From NCBI GenBank assembly GCA_948567375.1, contig OX419757.1:434001-498000 (forward strand): DNA of 64,000 nt, in the 5' to 3' direction. This document shows positions 1-14,400 of the stretch, piece after piece (position 1 is the stretch's first letter; each line of letters starts with the position of its first letter). The notes under the pieces are model-generated. The model did no database searches and had not been told where the DNA came from. It was given only the letters and a program-made list of their open reading frames with translations. Source of the DNA: Lunularia cruciata (Eukaryota > Streptophyta > Marchantiopsida > Lunulariales > Lunulariaceae). The translations under genes were made by a program, and so were the position numbers.

Positions 1-548
1 GGGCATGTCCTTCACATCTGTAACAGAAGCCCAGAACCCAATGTCTGTCACTGACCAAGTCGACGGGTAGTGGTGGTGGCTTGATGCCCACCACCCCGTT
101 GTTGGTGAAGATTCCTGATTTTTGTTCGCCTCGATCGTCAATCCACACTGCAGATGCTCACCGTCAAAGCCTTTTTTTAAACCTTATCGACTAATCACTT
201 TGCATTGGACTTCGTTTTCTGTTCGTTGCTGAATTTTCTTTACTTACGTTCGTTGCTTCCACTGCAATATATGGTGCGCTTTATTGCATTGCCCATTCTG
301 TTCTTTTTTGTTAGCTAGGTCCTGGATCAGACTCGCTTGTTACTTCATGGCTCGCGGTTGGGGCCTATGCTAGCTGACTATCAGTACGCGGGTTGACTTT
401 CTACAGTAAATATACATGCACTCTAGCGCTATGACAGAAACATCTCAAAATGTCCCCAACAGTGTTTCTGTTATCTTGCTCTTAGTTAGTTCGCACGCCT
501 ACCGTGTTGTACTTCACATTGATCAATAGAACTACAATCAATGTGCAG
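1..548 (+). other. Sequence upstream of the first visible EAF1 exon
   Basis: No exon could be supported here. It precedes a good splice acceptor (TGCAG ending at 548) and is T-rich, so it is most likely an intron of the EAF1 gene. The N-terminal part of the protein, including the HSA domain expected in this family, must lie before the window. Confidence 0.5.
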
Positions 549-3500
549 GGTTCCACACGGCAACGGGAGAAACAACTTGCCACCCGAAAGCCTTTACCTG
601 TTCAAAACTATGCAATTCGTTTCCTCAGAGACTCGTTAGGGAGTGATGTTGCGGCACTAGCAGAGGCTCCTTCTACACCTGAGCGTATCTCTGAAGCTAG
701 CAGTGTCCTAGATCCACCGTGGGAAGATCAATTTTCTGAGGTAAACATGGATCATGTTAGCTCAATGTCTATGGCATCATGTCCTTCATACTTTCGTGTT
801 GGTGTTCATCTGGTTAGGTCTATGAAAAAAAGTGATGGTGCTTACCATTGAGCTGTCTACATCTTTGGATAGGGTAGGTCTTCAAGAAGCTGACCAGTCT
901 ACGGAGCCTTTGCCATTTCTAGCTCTCGGATTTTTGTAGACTGATATCGTTGGATCTAGCCTTCAGCGCTTCTATACACATAAGAAGCTATGTCTTGGTT
1001 GTGGTGGGATGTCAGGAACCGTTGTTTTACATTATTCCAGATGGTGCTTTTCAAGCATACAGAACTTTGATTGAGAAAGAAAGGGCGTCAATTGAGAGAG
1101 TAAGTTAAACTTGACGAATACATCGTTTTCAATGTTGGTCTATTTACGGTATTGCATACGCTGCTATTAATTTCTTTGCCGCCGTCCATTCAGTAGAAGG
1201 ATGAAGAGGATCGGGAATTCCCAGGTTATTTACTGATAGTGTGTCCTCATTACTTGCAGGAGCATGAGCAGACAGTACATGATCACGCAGCTGCCCTAGC
1301 TGAAGCAGAGGCACAAGCAGCTGCTGAAGCTGCGGCAGCCAGCTCGGATTTCAATGTTTCTGTGTCTGTCGATGAGTGCCAACCGTTATTTCTATCTTCA
1401 CCAGTGAAGGGTGTAAGGGCAGAGGAAGACGAACTTCGAGAGCAATATTTGCCGAATGCTTTAAGTAATATAGCAAAGAAAAAGCGCAACCCTATTTTGA
1501 AGTCAAATGCTCCTAAAGTGGAAGGTTTGTCCTTGTCAGGACTTTCTCAACGGCCTCCGACTATGCCTGGTGTTGACAGCACCGGGAGTGCACCCTCTCC
1601 CCTAATCACCGGTAAACGAACACTATCTGCTGGTCCTGGTAACATTTTGGGCAGTGTCGGAAGTATCCCAACCAAGCGTATGCGATCAGCAGCAAGTGCT
1701 AGACAGCGTCCTATAGGGACAGCCAGCCCCAATTCCTTCCCAAGTCCTGGCGGTCTCCTAAGGGCAACATTTTCCTCTGGAGCATTGGGTTCACACCAGG
1801 ACGAAGTACGCAGTTTGTGTGATGATACTGTAACTGCAAGGACTGAAGTGGATGTGGCTGCAACTGGTGTGAAGAACGTGCTAGGAACCGGAAGTATCAA
1901 CTCTTTTGTGACCTCAAAGCCGAAGAAGAAGAAGAAAACAAAGCATTTTAGTGGAGCTTTGAGTTCTACTGCAAAACCAGAAGGAGCCCCGTCCGTGAAT
2001 ACTGGCCCTTCTACAAAAGTGCGTCGAAAATTCTCTTGGTTTGTTTCACGTTTTTTGTCTAGTGACTTATATAGCTGAAATCCTGTTTCTCATCAAGTCA
2101 TTTACGTGATCCAATGTTGATGTTTACGTTCTGCAGCCTGCGGAGTCAGAACACCGTCCCATGTATGACCAGGTTAGTGTTTAACATCTGGAGCATTCCA
2201 TCACTCAATATGATCTGAAGCTGGACGGTGGCCAATAGATCTTGTCTTGTTGCAAGTCACCTGTTGTCCGTCGATGTCAATGCACCAGACACTCCAATGC
2301 TCCTGGGGCATCTCCTGATTCTTGTTCTGGGACTTCTGCGGTTTGTGTCCAGTACACTAGGACTGTGTTGTCACAATGTTATGCTCTTTTCTCAAGGTTA
2401 CGCTTGCTCGCACTCACTCTGTACTGCAGGTACCTATGGATCACACCTTCTATAATCATCTAAGAGATCGCGATAATAACCCTTGTATGCGGACAACGCA
2501 TGCTTACCTCCCTATGTAACTGACACTCTGAAGATCTTTACTATGTTACTGTCAAATGTCCCAGTCAGTCCAGTCAGACATGAGTATGGAACTGGTTGCT
2601 TAGATTGGGTTCTTCATTCCATCACGCAATGTGCAACGCACCAGACACTAGCTGTTCATATATGTCTAACTGTTTATATTTATGATTTAAGGTAGCGCCA
2701 GAATGTAACACTTTCCAGACCCTATACTGCCGCCCACGTTATATGTGCGGATTAAGCTTTTATGACATTCTCCGCACTTCCACTAACCGTCATTGAGGCT
2801 GTTTGCTACAAAAGGAATGCTCCTCGCTCTCGCTAACATCATTCATCTACAGTGTTTTCTCTGGTACCTAGATCACTACTCTCTACCTGCAGTCTTTGTG
2901 TGTTTCTCTTGCTTTCTATTTCTAGCAATTACTTAGCTCAATAGCTGTTGTTCTCTTCCTTTTCTGCTGTTTAATTATATTATTCACAGTACATGTATAG
3001 ATAAAAGGTATGTTCTCCACTTCTTACCCTACAAGTAATACACAGGTCAGTTACTCACCCTTCCACCTTGCTGCCCGACTGGTGGTTTTCCTCTGCTGCC
3101 GTTCTGGTGTTCTACTCACCGAATATAGAATGTTTTCTACTTTTCTTGTCAATTGAAGGCTACAGCTAGTACTATCCTCCCTACTTCCTCATCTATTCTA
3201 TTGTTTCTCTGAGCACCACTTTCAGGAAGAACCGAGTTTGCCTTGGCGCTCATGAGCAAAAGAACAGAAACTCAGGACGGGAGATACTGGCATTGCATCC
3301 AGCTATCTTGGCACCCGGCATTGAACTGATGGAGTCGTCGGTATTATCGTGCAGACTTACTATGAAAAGACTGCTTCTATCTTATTGTGTTTTGTAGTGT
3401 TGACGAAGTCATGCTGGCATAGAGCATGCAGGGGTTTATCCCAGTCCTCATACACTCGCTCGGGGGGCGTCCCATAATACTTGAGACTAGGGCAGTTCAT

Positions 3501-6500
3501 GTCCTAAGCACCAATATCTTCATGTTGTCACCACTTCATGCTTCTCCCTCAAGGAAACACTTGCTCACACTCGCAACGTGCTGCACGTACCGTTGCATCA
3601 TAAGCATCATACTGTACACATATTTACGTATGCTTACCACTCTATGTAATTGGTGATTACGACTAGGTTACCCACCATGTGTCAGAGTCAGAGTCAGCCC
3701 GGTTAGACTAGGGTGTTTAAAACGGGTTCTGTATTTCAGGATACAAATATGTCTTAGCTGTTTTCATCTGACCGATGTCATTAACATCAGCTTATGTGGT
3801 TTTTCTGTTGTGTTTTGTTTGTCGATACTTGTCCTTGCGCAAATGAAATCTGCCTGCGTATTAAAGTTGATGCAGAGATGCAGAGATGCAGTTGATGCAG
3901 AGATTAGGTTGCTACCTCTGCCTTCTAGTATTCAGTCTCTTTAGTTCTGTTGTGTTCAGGTGAAGCGGAAGGGTGATCACACTGGGTCTATCGATCCTGG
4001 TACTGGAGGGCTTGGTATGTTCCTGCACATATCTAGTTATACATTTCGCACTTTGAGTATGAACTTTGGGTTCTGTTTGTGCCAAGTGGTGTGAATCGGA
4101 GTTATTGCCGCTTCTCATTATGCATTCCTCTCTTTTCTTCAGATAAAAGGGAGTCAGGGTTTAGTAGATTTCTCCATCTAAAGTTCCTTTCAAAGTTTTA
4201 GCGTTGATGAGAGGACTCTGAATTCATGTAATCAAGCGCTAGCATGTTTGAGGATGTTCCATTTGCGTATATACCCATCCCTTTATATCCTTCCCACCTA
4301 TCCGTTTGTACCCATCCTAATGAGTTCTGGATCCCCCATTCTTCGAACGCGTTCTGCTCTTATGTCTGAATATGCCCATCCTTTTGTAAAACATATCATT
4401 GCACACGACTTTGAAAACATCCAGATAGAGGATTCATCAGATTTTATGAGGTATGCTTCAAAAGATTTAATTGCCGAGAGACTCATCATACTTCCGTGAA
4501 TACTAATAAAAGAGCTACACTGACATCCAACTGACAAACGTGCAGGATCTTCCGCGGATACGCCTGAGACGCCTAGTTCACAAGGGCAGCAACCGTCAAA
4601 GAAAGCGAAACTTTCAAAACAAGCTTCTGACCTTAATCCTGAGCCCGCCGCAGCTGCTGGAAGTACCGCAGCAACACAGGCTGGATCATTGGTTGCAAAC
4701 ACATCCAGCACAAGTAAACTTTTACGGCAAAACAGCAACCGGGATCGGAATCGAAAGAGCAAGTCTACCAAGGTAGAGAAGCTTTGGGAGAACTTTGGCT
4801 GCTCGTGCTATTCTAAAAGAAGAAATCAAACTACTATAGTGTCCAAGTTTGGTTACTGCACACTCTAACAGAAGTCATTCTACCTGAAATGAATCATGTA
4901 TTGAGCACTCAGTGATTGCGTTCTATCCTCAACAGTCGACACAAATCCCACAAGCTTGAAGCTTCCCATACTTTCGTGAAATGTCAAGCAATTGTGAGGA
5001 TTAAAGTGGATTAGAGTTCTGAATCTTAGAAAAGCAAGGCCGGAAATAAATATACACACGTAGCATAGTTTCGCCCTTTCATATATCGGTTTTATTGACG
5101 CGAATTAATTGACATGTCTCTACAGGTCCCCATTAGTCAGCCTGCTGGTATTGGGATCCCATGGTCGACCATTGAAGATCAGGTATGTTTACTTGTGACT
5201 CGAAGGAAAGAATCCAGTTCTTTTTCCTTTCCCTGTCGTTGATCCTGTTGGGTGGGTTTAGTCACTTGTAAGACATGAGTTTCAGGACCTTTAACCACAT
5301 TGATCTCGTATCTAAGTCCGGTTTCGTACGTGGTCGAGAAGTCACAACGAAGGTAGTAAACACTCTTTGTGGATGCGAGATACCATTTAGAGGAATCCAA
5401 TACCGGTTGACTTTACCATCGCCAAATTGTGGAGGAATTCCAAATGGGTGCATACCATTCCACAGTGATTTTTATTTGTGTAACTCAATAATTATGAGAG
5501 CGTGTAGTCAGGTCCATTCCAGTCTAGGCTCGTCCAAGCGAATCAAGTCTCATGTTTGCGGAACCTCGTCAAGGGATTGATTCTAGATTGGTTTTTTCAT
5601 CCCGTTACACAGTCCCAGTACAACGTACAGAGAAAAGGTGTAAGAACATAGCAAAGCAGGCTCGTTGAGAAAAGAGTCAGTCCTGGGTGTGTGGTAAACC
5701 GAATTTTTGGAGCAATCTGAGATCGGATCACCATACCAGTTCTAAATATCATACGCCACCCCACAACTCAATATGCACTTTTAATATAAACCTTTCGAAC
5801 CATGTTCGAAAGGACGAGTTCTATATTCATACACTCAATATAATGGGGACTAAACCACGTTGTCTGGTTCTCTTTTTTCAGGCTATATTTGCCCTTGTAC
5901 ATGATCTTGGGCCCAATTGGGAACTTGTCAGTGATGTCCTCAGTTCCAGCTCTCAGCTGAAGGTATGATGGTTGATCCTTCGAAAGAATGCTCTCCTTCT
6001 CGAAGAAAGCTTTTTCCGTTTTGTCCCTGCATTCGGTTTAGAGTACATGAATGGAATAAAGAGGATGAACTCCAAATTGAAGCATCGAGAACGCTGCCGA
6101 AAGCAGATATGAGCCACATTGCTTGATCAAGAACAGCTTGGACTTTGAAAGTTAAGCATTCACTGACTTACCAATATATTCTGCCATCAAATTTGATTTG
6201 AGCTTGAGCGTCTACAGGGTATATTTCGCAAACCGAAGCAGTGTAAAGAACGACATAAAGCTCTCATGGATCGAATGTCTGTTGGGGAAGGTGGTGATAG
6301 TCCAGAGGATCCAAGCAGTTCTCAACCTCATCCTTCTACCCTACCTGGTATTCCAAAGGTAAGTTCTCCAGGCTCTGTTGGCTTGCGACAGCATCCCCAT
6401 GCCTTGGCCTTTGTTTGCCGGTATCTTTTCTTTCTTTTGTCCTACAGGTCTCAGATAATTCGTGAGTGGTTTCTGTTTTCTAAAGCGAGCTTTACCCATA

Positions 6501-9500
6501 TTATTCTTCCTAGTCAGAAGCTAGCGGTTGGCAAGTTTCTTCATTTTATCTGTCGGGGGAATCCTACAGATAAAATGAAGAAAAACCCGTCCTTGTACCC
6601 CATCAAGAACGTTCTCGGGCGTTCTGAAGTACATTAACCACCTGTTGTGCACTTAGTAATATGGCCTTCACCTAAATATGATCCGCGTTATTGGTGGGAG
6701 TTAATTACATCTTTATAGAGATCTGTACAGTCTAAAGCTATAACGGAAACTCGATTCCAGGGGGTACTGGCACCCCTATCCAGCTGTCCCGGCACTATGA
6801 CGGCACCGTTGACGTCATAGTGTGCAGAGTCTAATCGAAAGTCCGGCTACTTTCGTTTGTGATTAAAGGACTCGTGCCGGGATCAATATGTTCCGAAACA
6901 ATATCCTAGTTCTGAGACAGTTCTCTCTGTTTATTTCCAAGCAATGACCTAAGAGATCGTTATTGTTGGCACGGGAGTTTTTTGTTCAGTAACATAGCTG
7001 CCTTTTCTTGCCGTAGTCCGTCTACCGATTTAGACATCGATGCGTTTAGTGCGGCACAGTGCAGGCTTTGATAGGAGGAGATCTACTTTAGTTATCATCG
7101 TTAAACTTTGTCATGTAATATTGTAAGGATATCTTGATATCTTGTGATGTATATATGGATATCCAGAATTGGATGCAAAGGAAGGCAAAACACATCAGGA
7201 GTCAAGAGTCAGTTTCCGAGTGTATGAATTTTAGAGGAATCTAAGTTGGGTGAATTATACTATTGCATTATGCTTTCTACATATTTGTGTCAAGATGTTA
7301 ACTTGCTTCTCAGGCATCGACGTTTTTGCAGGGAAGTGCGAGGGTGTTACTGCAACGGATACAGGGTCCAATGGAGGAAGATACATTAAAAATCCACCTT
7401 GAGCACATAGTGCGTGTTGTACAGAAGTCGCGTACTCCAAAACCACAGGTATCTTGCCTAGGTCTTAGCTACGATGATTCTTGATAAGAATTTGAACTGA
7501 AAGAATTTGCAGAAGTCGGGTGGTAGAATCTTAAGGGTCTATGTGTAGTTTTTTTGAAGGCTTACCGTATATAGAAATTTACCCTGCCAGAGCTTACCAG
7601 CGCTGTTGATTAATTTTGTTGATTAATATGTAAGCTTGGTTCCTACCCGCTTGGCAATTCTGACTTCCGTTTGAATTCTTCGTCAACTTGTCCATAGAAT
7701 GAGGAGCAAAAACTAATGGTTCCACCTCATGCGTCTCATTTGAACGCGATTTCTCAGCTTTGCCCAAACGGGTATTCTACGTAAGTATTAGGACATTTGA
7801 ATCTATGGTGGCCATGAATACAAGTGCCAATTAGTGGTTTTTGTTCAGTTTTTTCTCAACTTACTGCTTAAAATTGAGTTTCAGTCTAATTTTTATACAC
7901 TTGATTATTGCAGTCCTCTAGAGCTTTGCGAGGTATCAGCGGCTGCGCCAGAACTACCCCCATATACCTTGCCAGGATCGCATCTTCCAGGTGTTCTGGC
8001 ACCAGGTGCTGGCATACGACCTGCTACCAATGGGCTCCCGGTGCTGCCGGGTGCAAGTAATCTTCACATAGGAGTACCTGCTGTGGCGCAATCTGCCGCT
8101 GCAGTCAATGCTGCAAGGTCAGTTTGTGTTGCTGCTTTCATCTTGTTTTCTAGGTTTTTTTTTTCTGTTCATGGATAAATTCATTATTTGTCCAGTGGCT
8201 CTAATGTGAGCAATGCCGGTATCTTAGTACTTACTCACATCTGTGCTTTTCAAGAGACTTGTAGCAGTCATGATGCCTCAAACCTGAAAATATGCTGGCA
8301 TCAAATAACGTCTGCAGGGATGTACATCGTTTAGCTGCAATACGACCATTTTCTCCAGAAGAGCACGCACAGCGTGCTCGATACCGTGCTATGGCTGCAC
8401 GGGGTCTTCCTCTCCCTGGAGCAACCGCAACTGCTGGTTTGCCAATGATGGGTCTTCCTAGTCCCACTGACTGTCCCGTTCCTCTCTTAGGTTCAGGTAA
8501 CAATGTTGGAATGATTGGTGGTCTCAGCAGAGGCATGTCTTTGTCTAGGCCTGGTATGCCGGGGATGGGTTCACCAGGTATCAGTGGTATTGGTCCGCCT
8601 GCACTCGGCAACGTGATATCACCTCCTGGAGGAGTCGGTATCGGCAGCACTGGTTCAACAGTAAGCCCAACAGTTGTTCCTCAGCAAGTCAACTTGATGA
8701 GGAGATCAAGGGAGCAGCAAATGGTAAGGGTAAGCCTCTCGTCCGCCATCCGCTTTTTGTTCGTTGTTTCATTTGCGGAACGGTCTCTATAATAGAACCC
8801 TGTTGAAGGATTTCAACAGGAATTATTTCAAAATCTTTTCATAAATAAAATCAGAACCTATCACAATGGATGAGAGTTCTGACATATTTCTTCCCCATTT
8901 TGTTGATGAGAATATGAACAATGATTGGTTGAAAGAAACAGTCAGTAGTCATCACTCTCCACCTGAGAATCTAACGGGTCAATCATTCCACGTTTGACGT
9001 TTACAGCCAGGTCGGACTAATGAGGAGCAAAGACAACGGTTTATTGAAGAGCTCAAACATCAGGCTGCTCAAGGGAATACTCAAGCAGCAACCGCTTTAA
9101 GTACCCTCGGAACTGAAATGACTAGGGAAATGCTTGCTGCTCAACCATTTCCGCCTTTGCCCGTTCAACAGCATCAGAATCACCAACAACAGTATCTGGC
9201 TGCAGCTCGGATGGCCGAGCGACAACAAATGCAACAGAAACAAAGATTGCTCCAACAACAACTCCAGCAGCCTAGTTCTCTTCAACCGCCACTACAAACT
9301 CAGATGCAACAACAACAATTACATTCTATGCCTCAGCAACATGCTCTTCCTCAGCAGGCATTACTGTCTCAACAACAGCACTTACTACCCCAGCCACAAC
9401 ACACCCTGCAAAAGCAACACTCTCAGCAGGGTCCTCAACAGGCTGTTGCGCTTCCGTCTTCATCTCTGCAATCTACGACACCTCCTTTATTGCAATCAAG

Positions 9501-11447
9501 TCATCAGCAGCAACATCAAACGCAGCCACAACTGCAGACACAGCCCTTGGGCCAGGTCTCCCAACTTCCTGTACAGTCAAAATTACCAGCATCCAAGCAA
9601 CCACAGAAGCATGCACATATGCAGCAGTCTTCACAAGCTGTACAGCAGCAGCAGCAGCAACAACAACCGCAGCAGCAGCAACCGAGAGGGTCCAAGGGGA
9701 TTGTTCGGGGGAACATGCTTGTGCCTACACTACCCGGCCCTGGCCAATCAAGTATGCTTCCAGGTAACGTCGCTGGTGGAAATCAGTCCCAACAATTGCC
9801 AGGACAGCAGATGTCTCATACAATGCAAGGGCAGAGACATCTGATGCCACTAGCCAAGCCACTCTCTCAAACCTCGACGCAGGTCATGAGCGGTCAGTCA
9901 GGACTAATGCAGGCTCAGCCGAATCAATCCATGGTGGGGTCTGTTCCGCAGAGTGGACAGCAAAAGGTGCCCCAGCAACAATCTCAATTGGCCCTTCCAT
10001 CCAAACAGCAGCCATCAGCCCCATCACCGATTGCCCTGCCATCTCAGCAGCCATCAGCAACACCTGCGATGCCCTCTCAGCAACAACAGGCGTCACCACC
10101 AACCCATCAATCACAAACTGGTTCCTCGCAGCAGTTACAGCCGCAACAACGCCGACAGGCTCAACAAGCGCAGATGCAATCTGCGCAAAGAAGACTACAA
10201 CAGCGTCAACCAGGTGCTAGTGTGGGTGCTACCCAAGCTAGTCAACTTGGGAAAGGTGGCACCTCATCTCAACAAGGCCAGGTTTCTGCACATATGTCTT
10301 CCCAGCCTGGCCATATTACTTATCCACAAGGAACAAGCATGGCCGTTCCGATGAGCATGATGGGTGCAAGTTCTGGTACGTCTGGGGTGTCATCTTCAGG
10401 TAGCCCAAGCTCTACTGGCGTTCATTCCACACAGTGGAAACCTGGACAAGGTGTATCTTCTATGTCAACAGGATTCTACAATTTGAGTAGGAGTGGTAGT
10501 CCAGGCGCAGCTCAACTGCAGTCTACAGTTAGTTCGTCTGGAATGCACCTTGCTTCATCCAATGGAGGTACTGGAATGTCAAGTTCTGGACCCCACGGAG
10601 TCACTGTTGGTGGGCTATCGCAATCACCGCAAGTAGGGTCAGGAGGTCACGGGTCTAAGATGGGCCTAGTCCCGGGATCGAGTACAAGGGGTGTATCACC
10701 CACTCTACAAGCTGGTGGTCAGCGCCCCTTACAACATCATGGGAACTTGACAACGACTTCTCCAATGGGTACTTCACAAGTGAGGTCTCCTGTCCCTGCC
10801 TCTGGTGGGATGATGCCAGTCTCATCCTTGGGTACGAGCATGGTAGTTGGAGTTCCTTCTTCTGGGTCTATGCCCTATCAAGTGAATCCAGGCTCCTTAC
10901 CGGGGCATTCAGCTGCAATGTCAAATTCCATGCATATCTTTGCTGTGCAGGTAATGGACTCTCCCAGTTATTGATAGGTAGTCCCTCTTTTTCTGTTTTC
11001 TACTCATTGGACTGTGTTCCTATGGCCTGGAATTAAGAAGAGGTTTCTTTCAGATACTAGCTGATTTTAGTAGAAAACAGGTGAAGGATCTTGTATATGT
11101 GAAAGTTCTGCCACTGTCTTGTGATAGACATGATCCGATCTTCGCCCATGAGAGTCAGTTTCACCAACATTTCCATGCTCCGATTTCCTTTTAGGTGTAC
11201 TCTCGTTACAGTCGCCGCTTCAGAAGAACTAAGAATTTGGAGAGAAGTTCTAATACCTGTGTTTTGGGCACAGCCTCGTCAGTCACATGCAGGTAGTGCA
11301 GCGCTGACTACTCCTCCAGTGCCTCTGAAGTCTCCTACGGGTGGTGGTAGTTCACAGTCCAGTGGTGTTACTGCCAGTAGCCCTACTCCGGTGGTACCTC
11401 CCAGTTCTACTGCAAGTTCTTTAGTTGCGGAATCTACCCCTCCATAG
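549..11447 (+). CDS. EAF1: EAF1-like SANT-domain protein, NuA4 complex scaffold (3' part of gene, 15 exons)
   Basis: Plant EAF1 (EAF1A/B, VID21 family) is a nuclear scaffold of the NuA4 histone H4/H2A acetyltransferase complex. Exons read: 549-740, 1016-1099, 1260-about 2018, 2137-2172, 3960-4014, 4546-4772, 5126-5182, 5882-5962, 6218-6358, 7332-7448, 7698-7780, 7914-8117, 8318-about 8729, 9007-10950, 11274-11447 (TAG stop). Phases agree throughout, giving about 1,520 residues. Recognisable blocks: VQNYAIRFLRDS with APSTPERIS (exon 1), KPKKKKKTKH (exon 3), a basic KLLRQNSNRDRNRKSKSTK (exon 6), and the SANT/Myb domain over exons 7-9 (PWSTIEDQ, ALVHDLGPNWELVSD written here as FALVHDLGPNWELVSD, FRKPKQCKERHKALMDR). 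GPMEEDTLK follows in exon 10. The 1.9-kb exon 9007-10950 is glutamine-rich, then Ser/Gly/Met-rich. The donors of exons 3 and 13 and the 36-nt exon 4 are the least certain. The gene is cut by the window start, so the HSA domain is not visible. Confidence 0.9.
2270..3660 (+). repeat. Diverged internal duplication inside an EAF1 intron
   Basis: The long intron 2173-3959 contains two similar stretches, about 2,370-2,530 and 3,515-3,655. Both run through a GTTGTCAC start, a CTCAAGG then GCTTGCTC or CTTGCTCACACTC block, and end near a GCATGCTTACC or GTATGCTTACC block followed by CTATGTAA. The copies are strongly diverged. Nothing coding was supported inside. It could be an old dispersed repeat that inserted twice rather than a local duplication. 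Confidence 0.5.
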
Positions 11448-14400
11448 TCATTTATCCGTCCTCTGTAATTCACCCATCCTTGTATTCTTGGGCTAACTTA
11501 CCGTGAAGGTTGTACACATCCTTGAGCCTTCTTGCGGAGAAGAGCTTGATTAGGACATTTCATTCAGAAAGCAGTTTTGGTAGGTAAAGCTTGGCTCATA
11601 AAATTTGTTTCTTGGAACGATTTGGCAGTTCATCGGGCCCGGAAGATGCGTTTGTAAATTCTCCTGCACAGAATTTGCTTCATGTACTTGTCACCTGAAG
11701 TTGAAAAATCATTGGGCCTTCGGCAATGTAAAAAAAAATAGATTTTAATTTATTTCAATCATCTGTTATTGTCTTTTATGTGTGATTATTAAGTCGTGCC
11801 ACGAATTTACTCGCTTTACTTGGATATGAATGAATGGGATAAACAAGAGTCCAACGAGCGTAAAGGTATTCTATTATTTGATATCGGAGAGACGTATTTC
11901 GTGCTGATGTGCGAAATTTCTTTTGAACCTCTTATGTCGGTAAAATTTCTTTCTCAATGTATATTTTAGTATACAGAAGTCCGGATTAACTTGATGCAAT
12001 TTTTAGCTTCATATACATGGTTCCATCATAGTGTATCGGGTCAGTACAATTCACGATTACATTAAAGGTATCAAGCAATCAGACTATATCAATGCCTAAA
12101 TGTTGAAGCGAAGATATGGACTTCATCGCGTGACATTGATAATTGAATACAGAGAGTAAGATACGGTCATCTGTTCAGATGAAATCTGTCTCGTCAATGA
12201 TTTGTATTCTTGTTGAGTTCATATTTGGAAACTTTAATGAAAACTCAATATCCATAGAATTGAAATTCAAGTAGAGGTTTCCTGACTTGTCAGGATCATA
12301 AATAAGAAAATCCACATTCAGGTATGAGATTTGATTTCAACTTGTAAACTTACTTTTCTTCCCTGATCAAGGTATGTTTGATGTTTCTATGCCCTGCAGT
12401 ATAAAATCATATTAATCTGCAACATAGTAAAATAATAATCTGATGTAAATTGGCGTCAGGTCGGTAAAATCTACGTTCACATAGTGTTCTGTACAATGTT
12501 CTGGTGTTGGATTTTGGTTTCTTGTTTTACTCCATTTCCGAAGAAAATTACTTTTAAAAATACCTATAATTTTCTACACTGAAATCGGTTGTTTGCAAGT
12601 ATAATCTACTTATATATACAAAATATGGTCTTAACGTACTCGACCCGTCGCATGTAACTTCATTCTTCTGTAATTTACAACTTTTTTTAGCACCCATAAT
12701 TGTAATTTACGTCAATTGTAGTAGTAAATCATTTTCATTACGAACTTGTTTTAATGTTTTAATTAATATTTTAGAAATTGAAAATGCACAATATATGAAT
12801 TTTAATCAATTTTAAATATGAAAACTGCAGAAATGCTATTGACGTTCCTCATGTGATTTGACTAATGAACTCATTTCAGTTAAGATCTTAATCTATATAG
12901 ACTTTTCTTTATTGGAGTCAATCAGAAATATATGTTCCTTATAGTAAGTTTAGATGAAAAATAAAAGAAATTATATTTGGAAGGAGGAATAAAGAACCAT
13001 AATCCTATACCTTTCAATTTAGAAACATAAACTATAATTTATACCACTTTTATATCTTGATATGATGCTTTATTTTAATAAACAAAACATTAATCCAATG
13101 GAAGTATAGAAGACAAAGAAAGAGTTATAATATGAAACTAGAAAAATCAGAAAAAAGCTATATCCAAAAAATATTTTAATCATATCCGCAATATTTTCTT
13201 TATTATTAAGTAATTTTAGTCCTTAAGGAAAGTAATTTGGACGAAAAGAATCTAAATGTGAATGGAACATTTGTTGTGACAATTTTGGATTAGGATGTCT
13301 TGCTATAAGAATGCTACTTCAATACATTTATTTATGAATCATTATGGTAGGTCGTATAAATTTGAAATCCAAAATTTGAATTCTTTGATCTGGTCTCTTC
13401 AATATATATGTGGATTAAAGTTGAAGAACACTATCATTCTATTTTCAACTCATTCTACTCACAAAGGTTGCATGGTTATCTTAGAATTATTAATACTATT
13501 ATATGAAGAGACTATTTTATATTGTGATCTTCTAAAATGATTTTATATGAAGTCCATTCTAAGTCTAAATTCAAAAAAATATGCAAATTTAGAGATGGGA
13601 TTTTAAAGTGTGCAATAGATACACGGAAGATGTTAAGAATTGGAAACTTACGGCTATACATTCCTAAATTTGGAAATTTTCAGAGATTTAATTTATGTAC
13701 TTTTGTAATATTTTTATCGTGCATATTCTAGTACTTATGTTCACATAGTAAAGCTGTTTGAAGTCTTCATTAAAAAGAATATAGAAAAATTAACCTCATC
13801 GTAGAAGTTATGAAGACATGAAAAATATTTCAATGGTTTTTAGTATATATTTTGTTTAGCAATAGTAGAGTTTAACACCATACTCTGTATCAAGGATTAC
13901 TTAGTAATTTTAGACTGAAAATCCTAAATGATAGGAAAATCCAAATATATCCTTTTAATGGTTTTGATAACTTTTTAATCTAGAGCTCATTTGAGGGAGA
14001 TATGATGGTAGAAGCCATTGAATTCTATATCTAATAAGACAAAAAGCAGAAATATATTTCTAAAGCATATTAATATAAAAGTCACCGGGAAGTAGAAAAT
14101 ATTTAGCGTTTTCTCCTTATAACCCTATTTTACTACATCAAATTTGAAAACCGTAGGACTTAAGGATCAAGATAGTCTTAAAAATTAATATCAAAGTCCA
14201 AATAGTAAAAGGTAAGACAGCTAAAAATATATCTCTAAAAATTAATTTTTTTTTCACTTCTAGAGTTTTATTACTGTCGCATTTCAAATTATTCTAGAGG
14301 TATAAAGGATCATTTTATTCTATATCGAATGATAAAAATAAAATAAAATTGGTCCTTAATATAGAAGTTATTAGATAAATTTTTTTATCTAAACATATTC

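Noticed and set aside
2228-2695. Several open frames of about 70 residues between EAF1 exons
   Set aside because: They lie inside an intron, have no domain and conflict with the exon phase on both sides.
4142-4183. Possible extra EAF1 exon after a CTTCAG acceptor
   Set aside because: Exons 3960-4014 and 4546-4772 join in phase and match the family without it. No good donor follows.
9516-9716. Cysteine-rich minus-strand frame
   Set aside because: Poly-Cys arises from the reverse of CAG repeats; it is a shadow of the Gln tract.
9134-9844. Long overlapping frame rich in Asn, Ser and Arg in the EAF1 exon
   Set aside because: It is the shifted reading of the CAA/CAG-rich glutamine exon. The EAF1 frame is supported by splice phase and homology.
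13295-13731. Two adjacent open frames in AT-rich DNA
   Set aside because: Composition equals the surroundings; no domain or splice support.
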